Below, piece after piece: positions 24,061 to 31,487 of a DNA stretch of 33,201 nt. The notes under the pieces are model-generated. The model was not told the DNA's origin. It saw only the letters and a program-made list of their open reading frames with translations, and did no database searches. A program made the position numbers and the translations under genes. The DNA comes from CAYQAJ01 sp964415245 (GTDB lineage: Bacteria; Planctomycetota; Planctomycetia; Pirellulales; Pirellulaceae), in assembly GCA_964415245.1 (NCBI GenBank), contig CAYQAJ010000023.1:1-33201 (forward strand), read 5' to 3'. Positions within the stretch are counted from its first letter, which is position 1, and each line of letters opens with the position of its first letter.

Positions 24061-25701
24061 ATGGCCCTGCGATGGCACGTTGGGGCCGGCATCGCCCTGG
24101 CCCTGGCATGCGCGGCCACCGCGGTCATCGCCGACGATGCGACCGACAACCCGCGACTGGCCCTCTACCGTGCCAATATGGCGGAGGGTGGGCTCGAACC
24201 GACCGGCGCCGGCGCCCTGAGTTATTTTCGCGAGCTACAGCCCGAGGGCCACCAGCGCGAGCGCATCGACCGACTCGTGCGGCAATTGGGGCATGACGAG
24301 TTTTCGATCCGCGAGTCGGCCACGCAGCTCCTGTTGCGGCTGAACGTGACACCGATCGAGTCGCTCGTGCGGGCACAAGACAGCGACGATCCCGAGGTGG
24401 CCTGGCGTGCCCGCTTGATCCTGCAAAGCTCCGAGGGCCGCAGTGCCCAGTTGATGCTGGCGGCGCTGAAGGTGCTATCGGCCGATCGGCCGCCGGACAC
24501 GACCGCCGTGCTGATGGACGTCGTGCCGCTGTGTCGCGACGCCTTTCTGACCCGTGCGGCCCACGAGACGCTTCGGGCCTGCGCGACGAGCGACGACGTG
24601 CCACTTCTGCGCCGCCATCTCCAGTCGGAAAGTGCGTTGCGGCGAACCGCCGCCGCGATCGCGCTGGTGGAGGTGTTGCCCGACGATGGCCGCGGCGAGC
24701 TGTACGCCTTGCTGGACGATGCGGACGAATCGGTTTCCCTTACGTTGGCGCGGACACTGGCGGACAAAGGGGATCGACGCTCGCTGGCTCCCCTGGTTCG
24801 GTTGCTCGAATCGCCCCAAGCGCCGGTCCGCACCGAAGCCGCCTTTGTGCTTCGCAGCCTGACGGGCCAGCAGTTGGGATTTGTCCCCTACCAGGAGGAT
24901 TCTCTGCGAGCCGCGCCGGTCGCCGCCTGGAAAAAATGGCTCGCCGAGGAGGGCACCACCGCGCCGCTGGCCTTTCCGCTTCGCTCCCGCAGCATCGCTC
25001 GCGGCAGCCTCTTCGGCAACACGCTCATCTCCACCGGCTCGCGAGGCCGCGTTTTCGAACAGGACGCGGCCGGCAAAATCGTCTGGTCGTATGACCTGGC
25101 CGCCTGGAGCGCCGAAAAGCTTCTCAATGGGAACGTGCTCATCGGCTCGTACAATGTCCGCAAGGTCGTCGAGGTCGATGCGGCGGGCAACGTCGTATGG
25201 GAAATGCCCGATATCAGCGCCATGCGGGCCAAGCCGCTGGAGAACGGCAATTTTCTGATTGCCGACTTCGGCGGCAACCGGGCCATCGAGGTCAACCGCG
25301 ACAAGAAAGTCGTCTGGCAGTACGCCACGCCCGATGAATGCTTCGATGTCGAACGATTGGCGAACGGCAACACGCTGGTGGGCTGCCCCAACCTGATTCG
25401 CGAAGTCTCGCCCGACGGCGAGACAGTCAACGAGATCAAGGTCGACGGCCGTCTCAACGGGATGCAGGCCCTGGATACGGGCAACATCCTGGTGGCCAAC
25501 TACGGCACCAGCAAAGTGTACGAGCTGACGCCCAGCGGCGAAGTTGTGTGGCAGTTCGCCGAGCCGCACCCCTGTGACGTCTTCCAGCTTCCCGACGGCA
25601 GCCTGCTCATCGCCACGGCTTCGCGGATCATCGAGCTGGGAGTCGACCACACCACCGTGCGCCAGATTGGCGAAGCGCAGTACGGATCGGCACGTCGCTA
25701 A
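24061..25701 (+). CDS. Secreted HEAT-repeat plus beta-propeller protein
   Basis: The 546-residue protein starts with a Sec-type signal (GAGIALALACAATAVIADD, cleavage near 22). Residues about 55-275 form alpha-helical HEAT-like repeats (for example HDEFSIRESATQLLLRL and APVRTEAAFVLRSLTG). From about 300 to the end there are five or so blades with the pattern NGNxLIxxxxxRxxEVDxxGxVVW: NGNVLIGSYN, NGNFLIADFGG, NGNTLVGCPN, TGNILVANYG and DGSLLIATAS. This resembles the propeller of arylsulfotransferase-like and PQQ-type proteins, without obvious catalytic residues. It is probably a periplasmic or outer-surface binding protein. Open sequence before the ATG has no signal-peptide character. It converges on the cNMP/PhcB gene with 49 bp between. 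Confidence 0.85.
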   Translation: MALRWHVGAGIALALACAATAVIADDATDNPRLALYRANMAEGGLEPTGAGALSYFRELQPEGHQRERIDRLVRQLGHDEFSIRESATQLLLRLNVTPIESLVRAQDSDDPEVAWRARLILQSSEGRSAQLMLAALKVLSADRPPDTTAVLMDVVPLCRDAFLTRAAHETLRACATSDDVPLLRRHLQSESALRRTAAAIALVEVLPDDGRGELYALLDDADESVSLTLARTLADKGDRRSLAPLVRLLESPQAPVRTEAAFVLRSLTGQQLGFVPYQEDSLRAAPVAAWKKWLAEEGTTAPLAFPLRSRSIARGSLFGNTLISTGSRGRVFEQDAAGKIVWSYDLAAWSAEKLLNGNVLIGSYNVRKVVEVDAAGNVVWEMPDISAMRAKPLENGNFLIADFGGNRAIEVNRDKKVVWQYATPDECFDVERLANGNTLVGCPNLIREVSPDGETVNEIKVDGRLNGMQALDTGNILVANYGTSKVYELTPSGEVVWQFAEPHPCDVFQLPDGSLLIATASRIIELGVDHTTVRQIGEAQYGSARR

Positions 25702-25750
25702 CCGCCCCAAGGTGTCGGCCGCTCATCCTATCACCTGCGGCGAATCCCTC

Positions 25751-27202
25751 TCACTTCCGCCGCACGCACTCGGCAAGAAACTGTCCACCCTCCGGTGGGT
25801 GACACGCAGCCCGGCCCGAGTATTCAAAGGCTGACTGGCTCAGCAAACTGGCAACCTGCTCTTCGCTGCGGTACACGAGCCGCCACTCCAGCACGTGGTC
25901 CAACAGCGCTCGCCCGTCGCACTGACGGTGCATGGCCCCCAATAGCAACCGGCCGCCGGGCCGCAGCAGCCCGTGCAGGTAATTGAGCAACCGCACGGCC
26001 ATTTTGTCGCTGATGACGTCGAGCAGCCCGCTGCCGTAAATGAGATCTTGCGGCGGAAGCGACCGATCCTTTCGCCCCAGCGTCAAGTAAATGATATTCT
26101 CGTTGACGATCTTTGCATGGCGCTCGACGCCGATCTTGTCGAGCTGTTGCGAAACATAGGCCAGCGCCTGCACGTCGACATCCAATAGCGTCGCCTCCAG
26201 CCGCGACGGATCGCGCAGCGCGGCGTAAGCATCGATCATTTCCAGCGCCGGACCGCAGTGCATCGCCGTGACCTGAACGGGCCCCTCAGGCGACTGTTCC
26301 ACGGTCCCCGCGATTTCCTCGGCCAGAAGGCGGCGTCGCTCGCGTACGGCCCGCGGCACGGCCAGTTCGAGCACGATCTCGTCGACCAGCTTTCCCAGGG
26401 GGCCGCTGCCCGATGGTTCGTTGCGGCACATCCGCTCGAGCGCGTCGAATTCGTCGACGCGCCCCCGCGGCTTGTAGAACATTCGCGAGGCGGTGTCCGA
26501 GAGCAGCAAGTACGGGAGCAGCTCCTTTTGCACCTGCCGGCCCACGTGACGTTGCGCCACGTCGGGCACTTGCGAATCCTCGCCGATTTCCGTCTCCGTC
26601 CGCTCGACGAGCTCCCCCCAAGCGGCGCGGGCGGTCTCGGCGACGGTCGCCGACAGCCCTGCTCCCGACGACGACATCGCCGCCGCCGCTTCCGTCATCA
26701 CCTCCTTGAATCGCTCGACGTTCGGAGCCAGCCGCTTCCACGCCGGCCAGGCGGGAGCCGACTCGATGACGGCGTCGTTCATCCGTTTGCCCAGCGCGCT
26801 GGTGGCGTGGCGCAGCCGCCGCGACATGATCACCGCCAGCGCCCGGTAGAACCGCGCCGTAAATCCGCGGTCGTGGCGCAGCTTTTGGACGAGGCGCGGC
26901 CGCGGCAGCTCCAGCAGACGCGCCGGCTCCACGGCCGTCACCGATGCCGAGGCCCGACGCTTGTCGAGAAACGAAATCTCGCCGATGATCTCCCCCGGCC
27001 CCAGCACGTTGAGCGGCTTCTCGCTCAGCGACGCCGTGGTGACGTGCAGCAACCCATCGAGCACGAAATAGAGCGACTCGATGGTGTCGTTCTCTTGAAT
27101 CAAGACGGTCCCCTGATCGACCTGTCGCTCGTTGCTGGTGGTGAGCAGCCAGGCGATGTCGTCCTCGTTAATCAGATCGATCAGGTCGAACCAGTCGTGC
27201 AT
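25751..27202 (-). CDS. cNMP-binding domain fused to PhcB-like methyltransferase
   Basis: The 483-residue protein has an N-terminal cyclic-nucleotide-binding fold (about 5-120) with GEISFL (Glu75) and RRASASV (Arg83), the two residues that bind the cyclic phosphate and ribose in CAP-type domains. A helical middle (about 150-300) leads to a Rossmann-type methyltransferase (about 305-440) with MHCGPALEM, LLDVD, and DLIYGSGLLDVISDKMAVRLLNYL plus LRPGGRLLLGAM, the pattern of PhcB-like enzymes that methylate 3-hydroxy fatty acids to signal esters. Whether it makes a diffusible signal is inference. The ATG at 27202 has a GGGGGA Shine-Dalgarno in front; an upstream ATG (27217) and longer open frame through a tandem repeat are also possible. 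Confidence 0.85.
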   Translation of the reverse strand: MHDWFDLIDLINEDDIAWLLTTSNERQVDQGTVLIQENDTIESLYFVLDGLLHVTTASLSEKPLNVLGPGEIIGEISFLDKRRASASVTAVEPARLLELPRPRLVQKLRHDRGFTARFYRALAVIMSRRLRHATSALGKRMNDAVIESAPAWPAWKRLAPNVERFKEVMTEAAAAMSSSGAGLSATVAETARAAWGELVERTETEIGEDSQVPDVAQRHVGRQVQKELLPYLLLSDTASRMFYKPRGRVDEFDALERMCRNEPSGSGPLGKLVDEIVLELAVPRAVRERRRLLAEEIAGTVEQSPEGPVQVTAMHCGPALEMIDAYAALRDPSRLEATLLDVDVQALAYVSQQLDKIGVERHAKIVNENIIYLTLGRKDRSLPPQDLIYGSGLLDVISDKMAVRLLNYLHGLLRPGGRLLLGAMHRQCDGRALLDHVLEWRLVYRSEEQVASLLSQSAFEYSGRAACHPPEGGQFLAECVRRK

Positions 27203-27232
27203 CGAGCTTCCCCCCATCGTTCGGTCTGCCGC

Positions 27233-27300
27233 GGCCGCGTCGGCCACGGCCGCGTCGGCCACGGCCGCGTCGGCCACGGCCGCGTCGGCCACGGCCGGGT
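27233..27300. repeat. 15-bp tandem repeat, four copies plus part
   Basis: Unit GGCCGCGTCGGCCAC at 27233-27247, 27248-27262, 27263-27277 and 27278-27292, then a partial GGCCGGGT. The copies are identical. The unit holds GGCC at each end, so each copy can fold. Because 15 is a multiple of three, the minus-strand frame of the PhcB-like gene stays open through it as a repeated AVADA pentapeptide. Confidence 0.95.
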
Positions 27301-27310
27301 AAAGGGGAAG

Positions 27311-27340
27311 ATCATAGTCACGGCTTCCAGGTCGCGGCAA
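27311..27340 (-). promoter_or_regulatory. Candidate promoter for the cNMP/PhcB-like gene
   Basis: On the minus strand TTGCCG (27340-27335) and TATGAT (27316-27311) are 18 bases apart. Transcription would start near 27303, placing the tandem repeat in the 5' leader. Confidence 0.4.
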
Positions 27341-27620
27341 GCCTTGTGCCGGCCGCCCCACGGCGAGCGGTGGCCGATTCCGCAGGCTCGCCACGGGCGA
27401 TCGGCGACGCCGCACACCAATCAAATCCGCTGTAACCCGCACGCCCACCGACACGTTCAGGCGCGCAAGCCGTGGGGGATTCGAGCGGCCGAGGGCGGTA
27501 CGTCGATAAAAGACAACGCGGGCGTCGTCCCTCAGCCAACGTGCGGTAGCGACACACGGCTGGTCGGTACGGCGCGCCTCGACGATTCACAACCACTTGG
27601 CGGCAGAGAGTACCTGTACG

Positions 27621-27866
27621 ATGTGGCGAGCATTCTTCCTGGCGGTTGGAATCACGCTGGCGGTGCTGGGGGGCGAGTGTCTGCTCATCGACTCGGCGGT
27701 GCTCGTCATGCCGTCGGGCCTGGGTGCCGCGGCGGCCGAAGGAAGCTCCGTCGCCAGCTCGCACAACATTGCCCCGCCCGACTGGGCTCCTTGGAGCCTG
27801 CTTTCTGCCGGCGCGGTGGTGATGCTCTACTCGTTCACGATCCCCCGCCGTGTGGCCACCAGCTAG
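27621..27866 (+). CDS. Small two-helix membrane protein (81 residues)
   Basis: The protein begins MWRAFFLAVGITLAVLGGECLLID, a first TM helix ending in an acidic residue, followed by a polar loop rich in Ala and Ser, then PPDWAPWSLLSAGAVVMLYSFTIPRR with a second TM helix and a basic tail. The conserved-looking WAPWSLLSAGAVVMLYSF segment and the GGECL motif look like a planctomycete small protein family, but this is from memory and unchecked. An eight-codon longer start is open but lacks signal character. No Shine-Dalgarno better than a purine run is seen. It converges on the 561-residue coiled-coil gene. Function unknown. Confidence 0.75.
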   Translation: MWRAFFLAVGITLAVLGGECLLIDSAVLVMPSGLGAAAAEGSSVASSHNIAPPDWAPWSLLSAGAVVMLYSFTIPRRVATS

Positions 27867-27874
27867 CGGCAGTG

Positions 27875-27899
27875 GTGGCCGGTCTCCCGACCGTGCCAC
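27875..27899. repeat. Hairpin with GGTCTCCCGACC core between convergent genes
   Basis: GTGGC-CGGTC, loop TCCC, GACCG-T-GCCAC: a ten-pair stem with one bulge. Its core GGTCTCCCGACC matches the inverted copy at 21769-21780 exactly. It lies between two gene ends, so it may aid termination. Confidence 0.7.
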
Positions 27900-27913
27900 G
27901 GGCAAGGCCCGCG

Positions 27914-29599
27914 TCACTCGCCTTCGCGGAACCGCTCGAAGTACTGCTTGGCGTGGTCGCGCTGATTGCGGGGCAGCTTGACGTTGACCTGCGGATCGTC
28001 GGTCGACTGCGCTTTCGCCTCGATGGCCTGGCGCACCTCTTGCACGCTTCTGCCCACCACGTTGGGTCCGTCGGCGTCGCCGCCGCGAACGACTTCGCCG
28101 GGCTGCGGCTTGCCTCGCACCTGCGATTCGTAGGTGCCGGTGTCGGTTTGCTCCTCGGGCCGCTCGCCATGTCCCTGGCCTTCTCCCATACCGTCGCCGT
28201 CTCCGTCGCCCTTCCCCTGACCTCCGAGCCCTCCTTCACCCTGGCATTGTTCACAGCCGGCCCCCTGGCAGTTGGGGCAATTCAAGGCATCCTTGGCCTG
28301 GGCGATTTGATCGGTGAGGAATTCGAGCGACTCCAGCTCCTGCATGTCGTTGGCCAGCGCCTGAAGCTCTTCGGCGGCCCCTTGAAGCTGCTGTGCCGCT
28401 TGCTGTCCGTTTCCCTGCGCCAGGCACTGTGAGCACTGGCCCAGTTTGTCCGACATCTTCTGCAGGGAATCCATCTGTTTCTGCTGCTTGTTGAACTGGT
28501 CGAGCTTCTGTTGCAGGTCGGCCGCTTCGCCAAGTTGGCCCGAGGCGATCTTCTGCTGAATCTGCTGCTCGAGGTCCTTCTTGGCATCGTCGTGGGCCTT
28601 GGCCATGTCCGAGATCTTCTGCTTGATCTGCTCGACCTGCTTAGCCAGCTTTTCTTTGTCTTCGTCGCTCAGCTCGCCCTCGCCGATCTTGTCCTTGAGC
28701 TTGTTCAGCTCGTCGAGCGCCTTCTGAAAGTCGCCTTCTTTCATCGCCTGCGCGAGCCGATCGGCAGGACCGGTCTCGGTCGTCGCCAGCTCGTTCAACT
28801 GCCGCTTGAGCTGCTCCTTGAGTTGTTCGCTGTCGCCCAGCTTGTCGCGCCGTTTGTCCAACTCCTTCTTCAGGTCGTTGATCTGGATCAGCGCCTCCTT
28901 GCGGTCCAACTGGTCCTTCTGATTGAGTTTGGCGAGTTGGGCTTCGAGCTTTTCGAATAGCGCCTTGGCCTCTTCAAGTCCCTTCTCTTCCGCTTGCTTG
29001 CGCTGCTCCTCGAGCTGCTTCTTGAGTCGCTCGTTGGCTTGCTTGATGGCCTCGGTTTCGACGATCGTCTCGTCGGTGGCCGCTTCGACCTGTTGCCGCA
29101 CGGCGTTGGGCAGCAGGAGCACCAACAGCAGCGCGATGGCCGGCACCAACGGCAGCGCTGCCGTCCAACGCACCGACACGCCGAACTGCTCGGAAACGTC
29201 GACGCGAGCAACGCGGCGCGCCGCGTCGTCCAACAGGGCGCGACCCGCTTCGGAATCGTACTGCTCCGAATCGAGCGCCAGGGCACTGGAGACGCGCTCC
29301 TTCAGGCCGAAGCGGTGGTCGATCTCCATCGCCGCATCGATCGCGCTGCGGCGCACCACCCAGGTCCACACCGCCGCGACCGCCAGGCCGACCACCAACG
29401 CGCCGCCGCTCCACGACAGAACCCACGTCCACGAACCCGCGGCATCACTCGTCACGGCCAACGGCCAGATCTTGGGAACTGCGATCGCCGCGGCCGCCGC
29501 CAACAGCGCCGCGAACAGCGTCCACGGCAACAGCGACATAAACTGCTGCACCACCAGCCGACGGCGGGCTCGCATGACCTGCTGCTTGATCGCGTCCAT
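27914..29599 (-). CDS. Coiled-coil membrane protein with Cys-rich segment (DUF4175-like N-terminus)
   Basis: The 561-residue protein starts at an ATG with AGGGAG seven bases upstream. Its first part has three TM helices (about 20-45, 57-83, 145-168) and a loop with IDHRFGLKERVSSALAL, a pattern like DUF4175-type proteins. A charged coiled coil (about 175-440) of KQLEEQRKQAEEK-type heptads follows, then CSQC, then CPNCQGAGCEQCQGEGG near 445-470, which resembles the DnaJ-type zinc-binding repeat. A Gly/Asp-rich stretch (GKGDGDGDGMGEG) leads to a conserved-looking tail, VQEVRQAIEAKAQ to YFERFREGE. Such proteins occur in planctomycetes near MoxR/vWA genes, which are not seen here. Function unknown; zinc binding is a guess. 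Confidence 0.82.
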   Translation of the reverse strand: MDAIKQQVMRARRRLVVQQFMSLLPWTLFAALLAAAAAIAVPKIWPLAVTSDAAGSWTWVLSWSGGALVVGLAVAAVWTWVVRRSAIDAAMEIDHRFGLKERVSSALALDSEQYDSEAGRALLDDAARRVARVDVSEQFGVSVRWTAALPLVPAIALLLVLLLPNAVRQQVEAATDETIVETEAIKQANERLKKQLEEQRKQAEEKGLEEAKALFEKLEAQLAKLNQKDQLDRKEALIQINDLKKELDKRRDKLGDSEQLKEQLKRQLNELATTETGPADRLAQAMKEGDFQKALDELNKLKDKIGEGELSDEDKEKLAKQVEQIKQKISDMAKAHDDAKKDLEQQIQQKIASGQLGEAADLQQKLDQFNKQQKQMDSLQKMSDKLGQCSQCLAQGNGQQAAQQLQGAAEELQALANDMQELESLEFLTDQIAQAKDALNCPNCQGAGCEQCQGEGGLGGQGKGDGDGDGMGEGQGHGERPEEQTDTGTYESQVRGKPQPGEVVRGGDADGPNVVGRSVQEVRQAIEAKAQSTDDPQVNVKLPRNQRDHAKQYFERFREGE

Positions 29600-29837
29600 C
29601 GCTTTGCTCCCTGACGGGCGAGAGACTACATCCGCCCTAACACATACCCTCTTCGACGGGCAGACGTTGCACCGGGTTCCCGTGGCCCTGGTAGAGAACC
29701 GCGAGCGGGCACTCATCGGCAACGGCGGCGGAGCGGTTGGCAACGAGTTGTCTCGATCGCCCGACGCCAGTCTAATCCGCTACTTCACGCCCATTATAGG
29801 GTTTTCGGCTGCCGAAAGCGCCTGCAACACGAGCATT

Positions 29838-29861
29838 GGGGGCTGGGGGGCTGGGCAGGGG
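29838..29861 (+). other. Potential G-quadruplex motif
   Basis: Four G-runs of at least three, GGGGG-CT-GGGGGG-CT-GGG-CA-GGGG, with two-base loops. This fits the standard intramolecular quadruplex pattern on the plus strand. Confidence 0.65.
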
Positions 29862-29906
29862 ATTAAGGCGCGCGAATCGCAACTGGGCGCGGGCAGCCGA
29901 CCAAAG

Positions 29907-29928
29907 CCCACGGATTGCCATCCGTGGG
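29907..29928. repeat. Perfect 9-bp-stem hairpin
   Basis: CCCACGGAT, loop TGCC, ATCCGTGGG. It is intergenic, with no U-tract on either strand, resembling a REP unit more than a terminator. Confidence 0.7.
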
Positions 29929-30070
29929 TCGCGCTGCGGCGAAGACGTGGATTCATCGTCGCATCGCTGAGTTAAACCAATGCCACCTTTGCGGTTGCAT
30001 TCATGCAGCCCCCACGGTTCCCCATGCCGCTTAGCGGCCGAATAATGTATGGTGCCGGTAGAGGAATCCC

Positions 30071-30523
30071 ATGACGGCCGCCACAACCGACAAATCCGCC
30101 GTCCCCGCGCTCCCCACGCCCGAGGAGCGCCCCGACGCCGACGTGGTGATTTACGACGGCCACTGCGCGTTCTGCCGCGCCAACGTCGCGCGACTCACCT
30201 GGTGGGACTGCCAGCATCGGCTGGCGTATCTGTCGCTGCACGACCCGCGCGTGGCCCAGCGCTATCCCGATCTTACGCACGAGCGGCTGATGCAGGAGAT
30301 GGTCATCGTCGACCGGCACGGGCGATACCACGGCGGAGCGGCTGGATTTCGGTACCTGACGCGGCGGCTGCGTCGGTTGTGGTGGCTGGCCCCGCTGATG
30401 CACGTCCCGTTTAGCCTGCCCCTGTGGCAATGGATGTATCGCCAAATCGCCAAGCGCCGCTACGGCATTGCGGGCAAGGTCGAGTGCACCGACGGCACGT
30501 GTCATTTGCACGAACGAAACTGA
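30071..30523 (+). CDS. DCC-family thiol-disulfide oxidoreductase (DUF393)
   Basis: The 150-residue protein has the defining DCC motif YDGHCAFC at 28-35 (Cys32-x2-Cys35), then RLTWWD, LSLHDPRV, and a region MVIVDRHGRYHGGAAGF typical of DUF393 proteins, followed by a hydrophobic stretch LWWLAPLMHVPFSLPLWQWMYRQIAKRRYG. Such proteins are predicted thioredoxin-like oxidoreductases, often near other envelope enzymes; the actual substrate is unknown. The ATG at 30071 follows GAGGA with seven bases between. The N-terminal 22 residues are Pro/Ala-rich and may be disordered. It converges on purQ 133 bp downstream. Confidence 0.88.
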   Translation: MTAATTDKSAVPALPTPEERPDADVVIYDGHCAFCRANVARLTWWDCQHRLAYLSLHDPRVAQRYPDLTHERLMQEMVIVDRHGRYHGGAAGFRYLTRRLRRLWWLAPLMHVPFSLPLWQWMYRQIAKRRYGIAGKVECTDGTCHLHERN

Positions 30524-30656
30524 CGAGCGAGTTTTCGGCACCTGGCAATTGGACAGCTATCAGCTTTCAGCCGTCAGCCCAGCCATTGTAACGGATAGCT
30601 CTCATCGCCGCGTCACCGTGTCGCCGCGTCTCCACGCCAGAGACGACATCGTGCGC
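30524..30656. repeat. Spacer with short repeats between convergent DCC and purQ genes
   Basis: The first part resembles the left arm at 1933-1966 (GCGAGTTTTC, then CAGCTTTCAGCCGTCAGCC). The direct repeat TCGCCGCGTC occurs at 30605-30614 and 30621-30630. No gene or clear terminator is seen. Confidence 0.5.
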
Positions 30657-31436
30657 TCACCGGAAGAAGCGCACCGCATTCTCGAACACCAACGCCCCGT
30701 CGCCTTTCTCGCCCGCTTCGCCGCGTGTCCAGCGGGGATGTTGCGTGAGTTCCACGTGTCGCTCGGGGTGCGGCATCAAGCCAAACACGCGGCCCGAGCT
30801 GTCGCACAGCCCCGCCACGTCGGCCTGCGAGCCGTTGGGGTTTTCCGGATACGCGACTTTGTTGCCGTTCGATGAATGAGCCGACGCGTATCGCAGCACA
30901 AGCTGTCCGGCCGATTCGAGCTGCTTCAGTATGTTCTCATCTCGCGCGACAAAACGCCCCTCGGCGTGGGCAACAGGCAAATACAGATTCTCGACACTCT
31001 GTAGGAACACGCACTTGTTGCCGGTCACGCGCAGATTCACCCAGCGGTCTTCGAACTTGCACGACGCGTTTCCGGCCAGAGTCGCGAGTGCGCCGCACTC
31101 GTCGTCGTTGAGCAGCAGTCCCGTCTGCATGAGCGCCTGAAATCCGTTGCAAATGCCCAGCACGAGCTTGCCCGCGTCGCGGTGCCGCAACAGCGCGTCG
31201 CGCAGATGATGGCGAATCTGACTGGCCAGAATACGCCCGGCCGCGATGTCGTCGCCGTAGCTGAATCCGCCCGGCAGACAGACGATCTGGTACTCGTCGA
31301 TCGCCACCGGATTTTCGAGCAATCGGTTGACGTGCACTCGCTCGGCCCGGCCCCCAGCGCGCTCGAACGCATACGCTGTTTCGACGTCGCAGTTGGTGCC
31401 GGGGGCACGCACGATCAGGATTCTTGGAGTAGCCAT
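30657..31436 (-). CDS. purQ: Phosphoribosylformylglycinamidine synthase, glutaminase subunit
   Basis: PurQ hydrolyses glutamine and passes ammonia to PurL to make FGAM in purine synthesis. The 259-residue protein starts MATPRILIVRAPGTNCDVET. The class I amidotransferase triad is Cys96 (LGICNGFQ), His223 and Glu225 (MPHPERH). PGGFSYGDD near 55-63 is the oxyanion-side signature. An open frame extends 13 codons upstream, but the alignment with the family starts at MATPRIL. The ATG lies 51 bp after the purL stop on the same strand, so they form an operon in the order purL-purQ. No purS-like gene lies between or after them in this window. The left edge of purQ meets the DCC gene tail to tail. Confidence 0.96.
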   Translation of the reverse strand: MATPRILIVRAPGTNCDVETAYAFERAGGRAERVHVNRLLENPVAIDEYQIVCLPGGFSYGDDIAAGRILASQIRHHLRDALLRHRDAGKLVLGICNGFQALMQTGLLLNDDECGALATLAGNASCKFEDRWVNLRVTGNKCVFLQSVENLYLPVAHAEGRFVARDENILKQLESAGQLVLRYASAHSSNGNKVAYPENPNGSQADVAGLCDSSGRVFGLMPHPERHVELTQHPRWTRGEAGEKGDGALVFENAVRFFR

Positions 31437-31487
31437 AGGCGTATCACATCGCATTCGCAATGCGGCTTGTGCCAAACGATCGCGCGT

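Larger units (their letters stand above)
27203..27620. other. Intergenic region between divergent cNMP/PhcB and small membrane protein genes
   Basis: This 418-bp region holds the tandem array (27233-27300) and a candidate minus-strand promoter (27311-27340). The plus-strand side has no clear promoter before the small membrane protein. No further gene is recognised. Confidence 0.6.
29600..30070. other. Intergenic region between divergent coiled-coil and DCC genes
   Basis: This 471-bp region holds a G-run motif (29838-29861), a perfect hairpin (29907-29928) and a small hairpin GCCGC/GCGGC near 30024-30036. A Shine-Dalgarno GAGGA precedes the DCC ATG by seven bases. No promoter was convincing. 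Confidence 0.6.

Noticed and set aside
27233..27300. Tandem array considered as a CRISPR
   Set aside because: The units abut with no spacers and are only 15 bp, so it is a simple tandem repeat.
26258..28432. Open frame of over 700 codons on the plus strand
   Set aside because: It is antisense to the cNMP/PhcB and coiled-coil genes, is His/Arg/Leu-rich as expected from the reverse frame of GC-rich genes, and shows no family signature.
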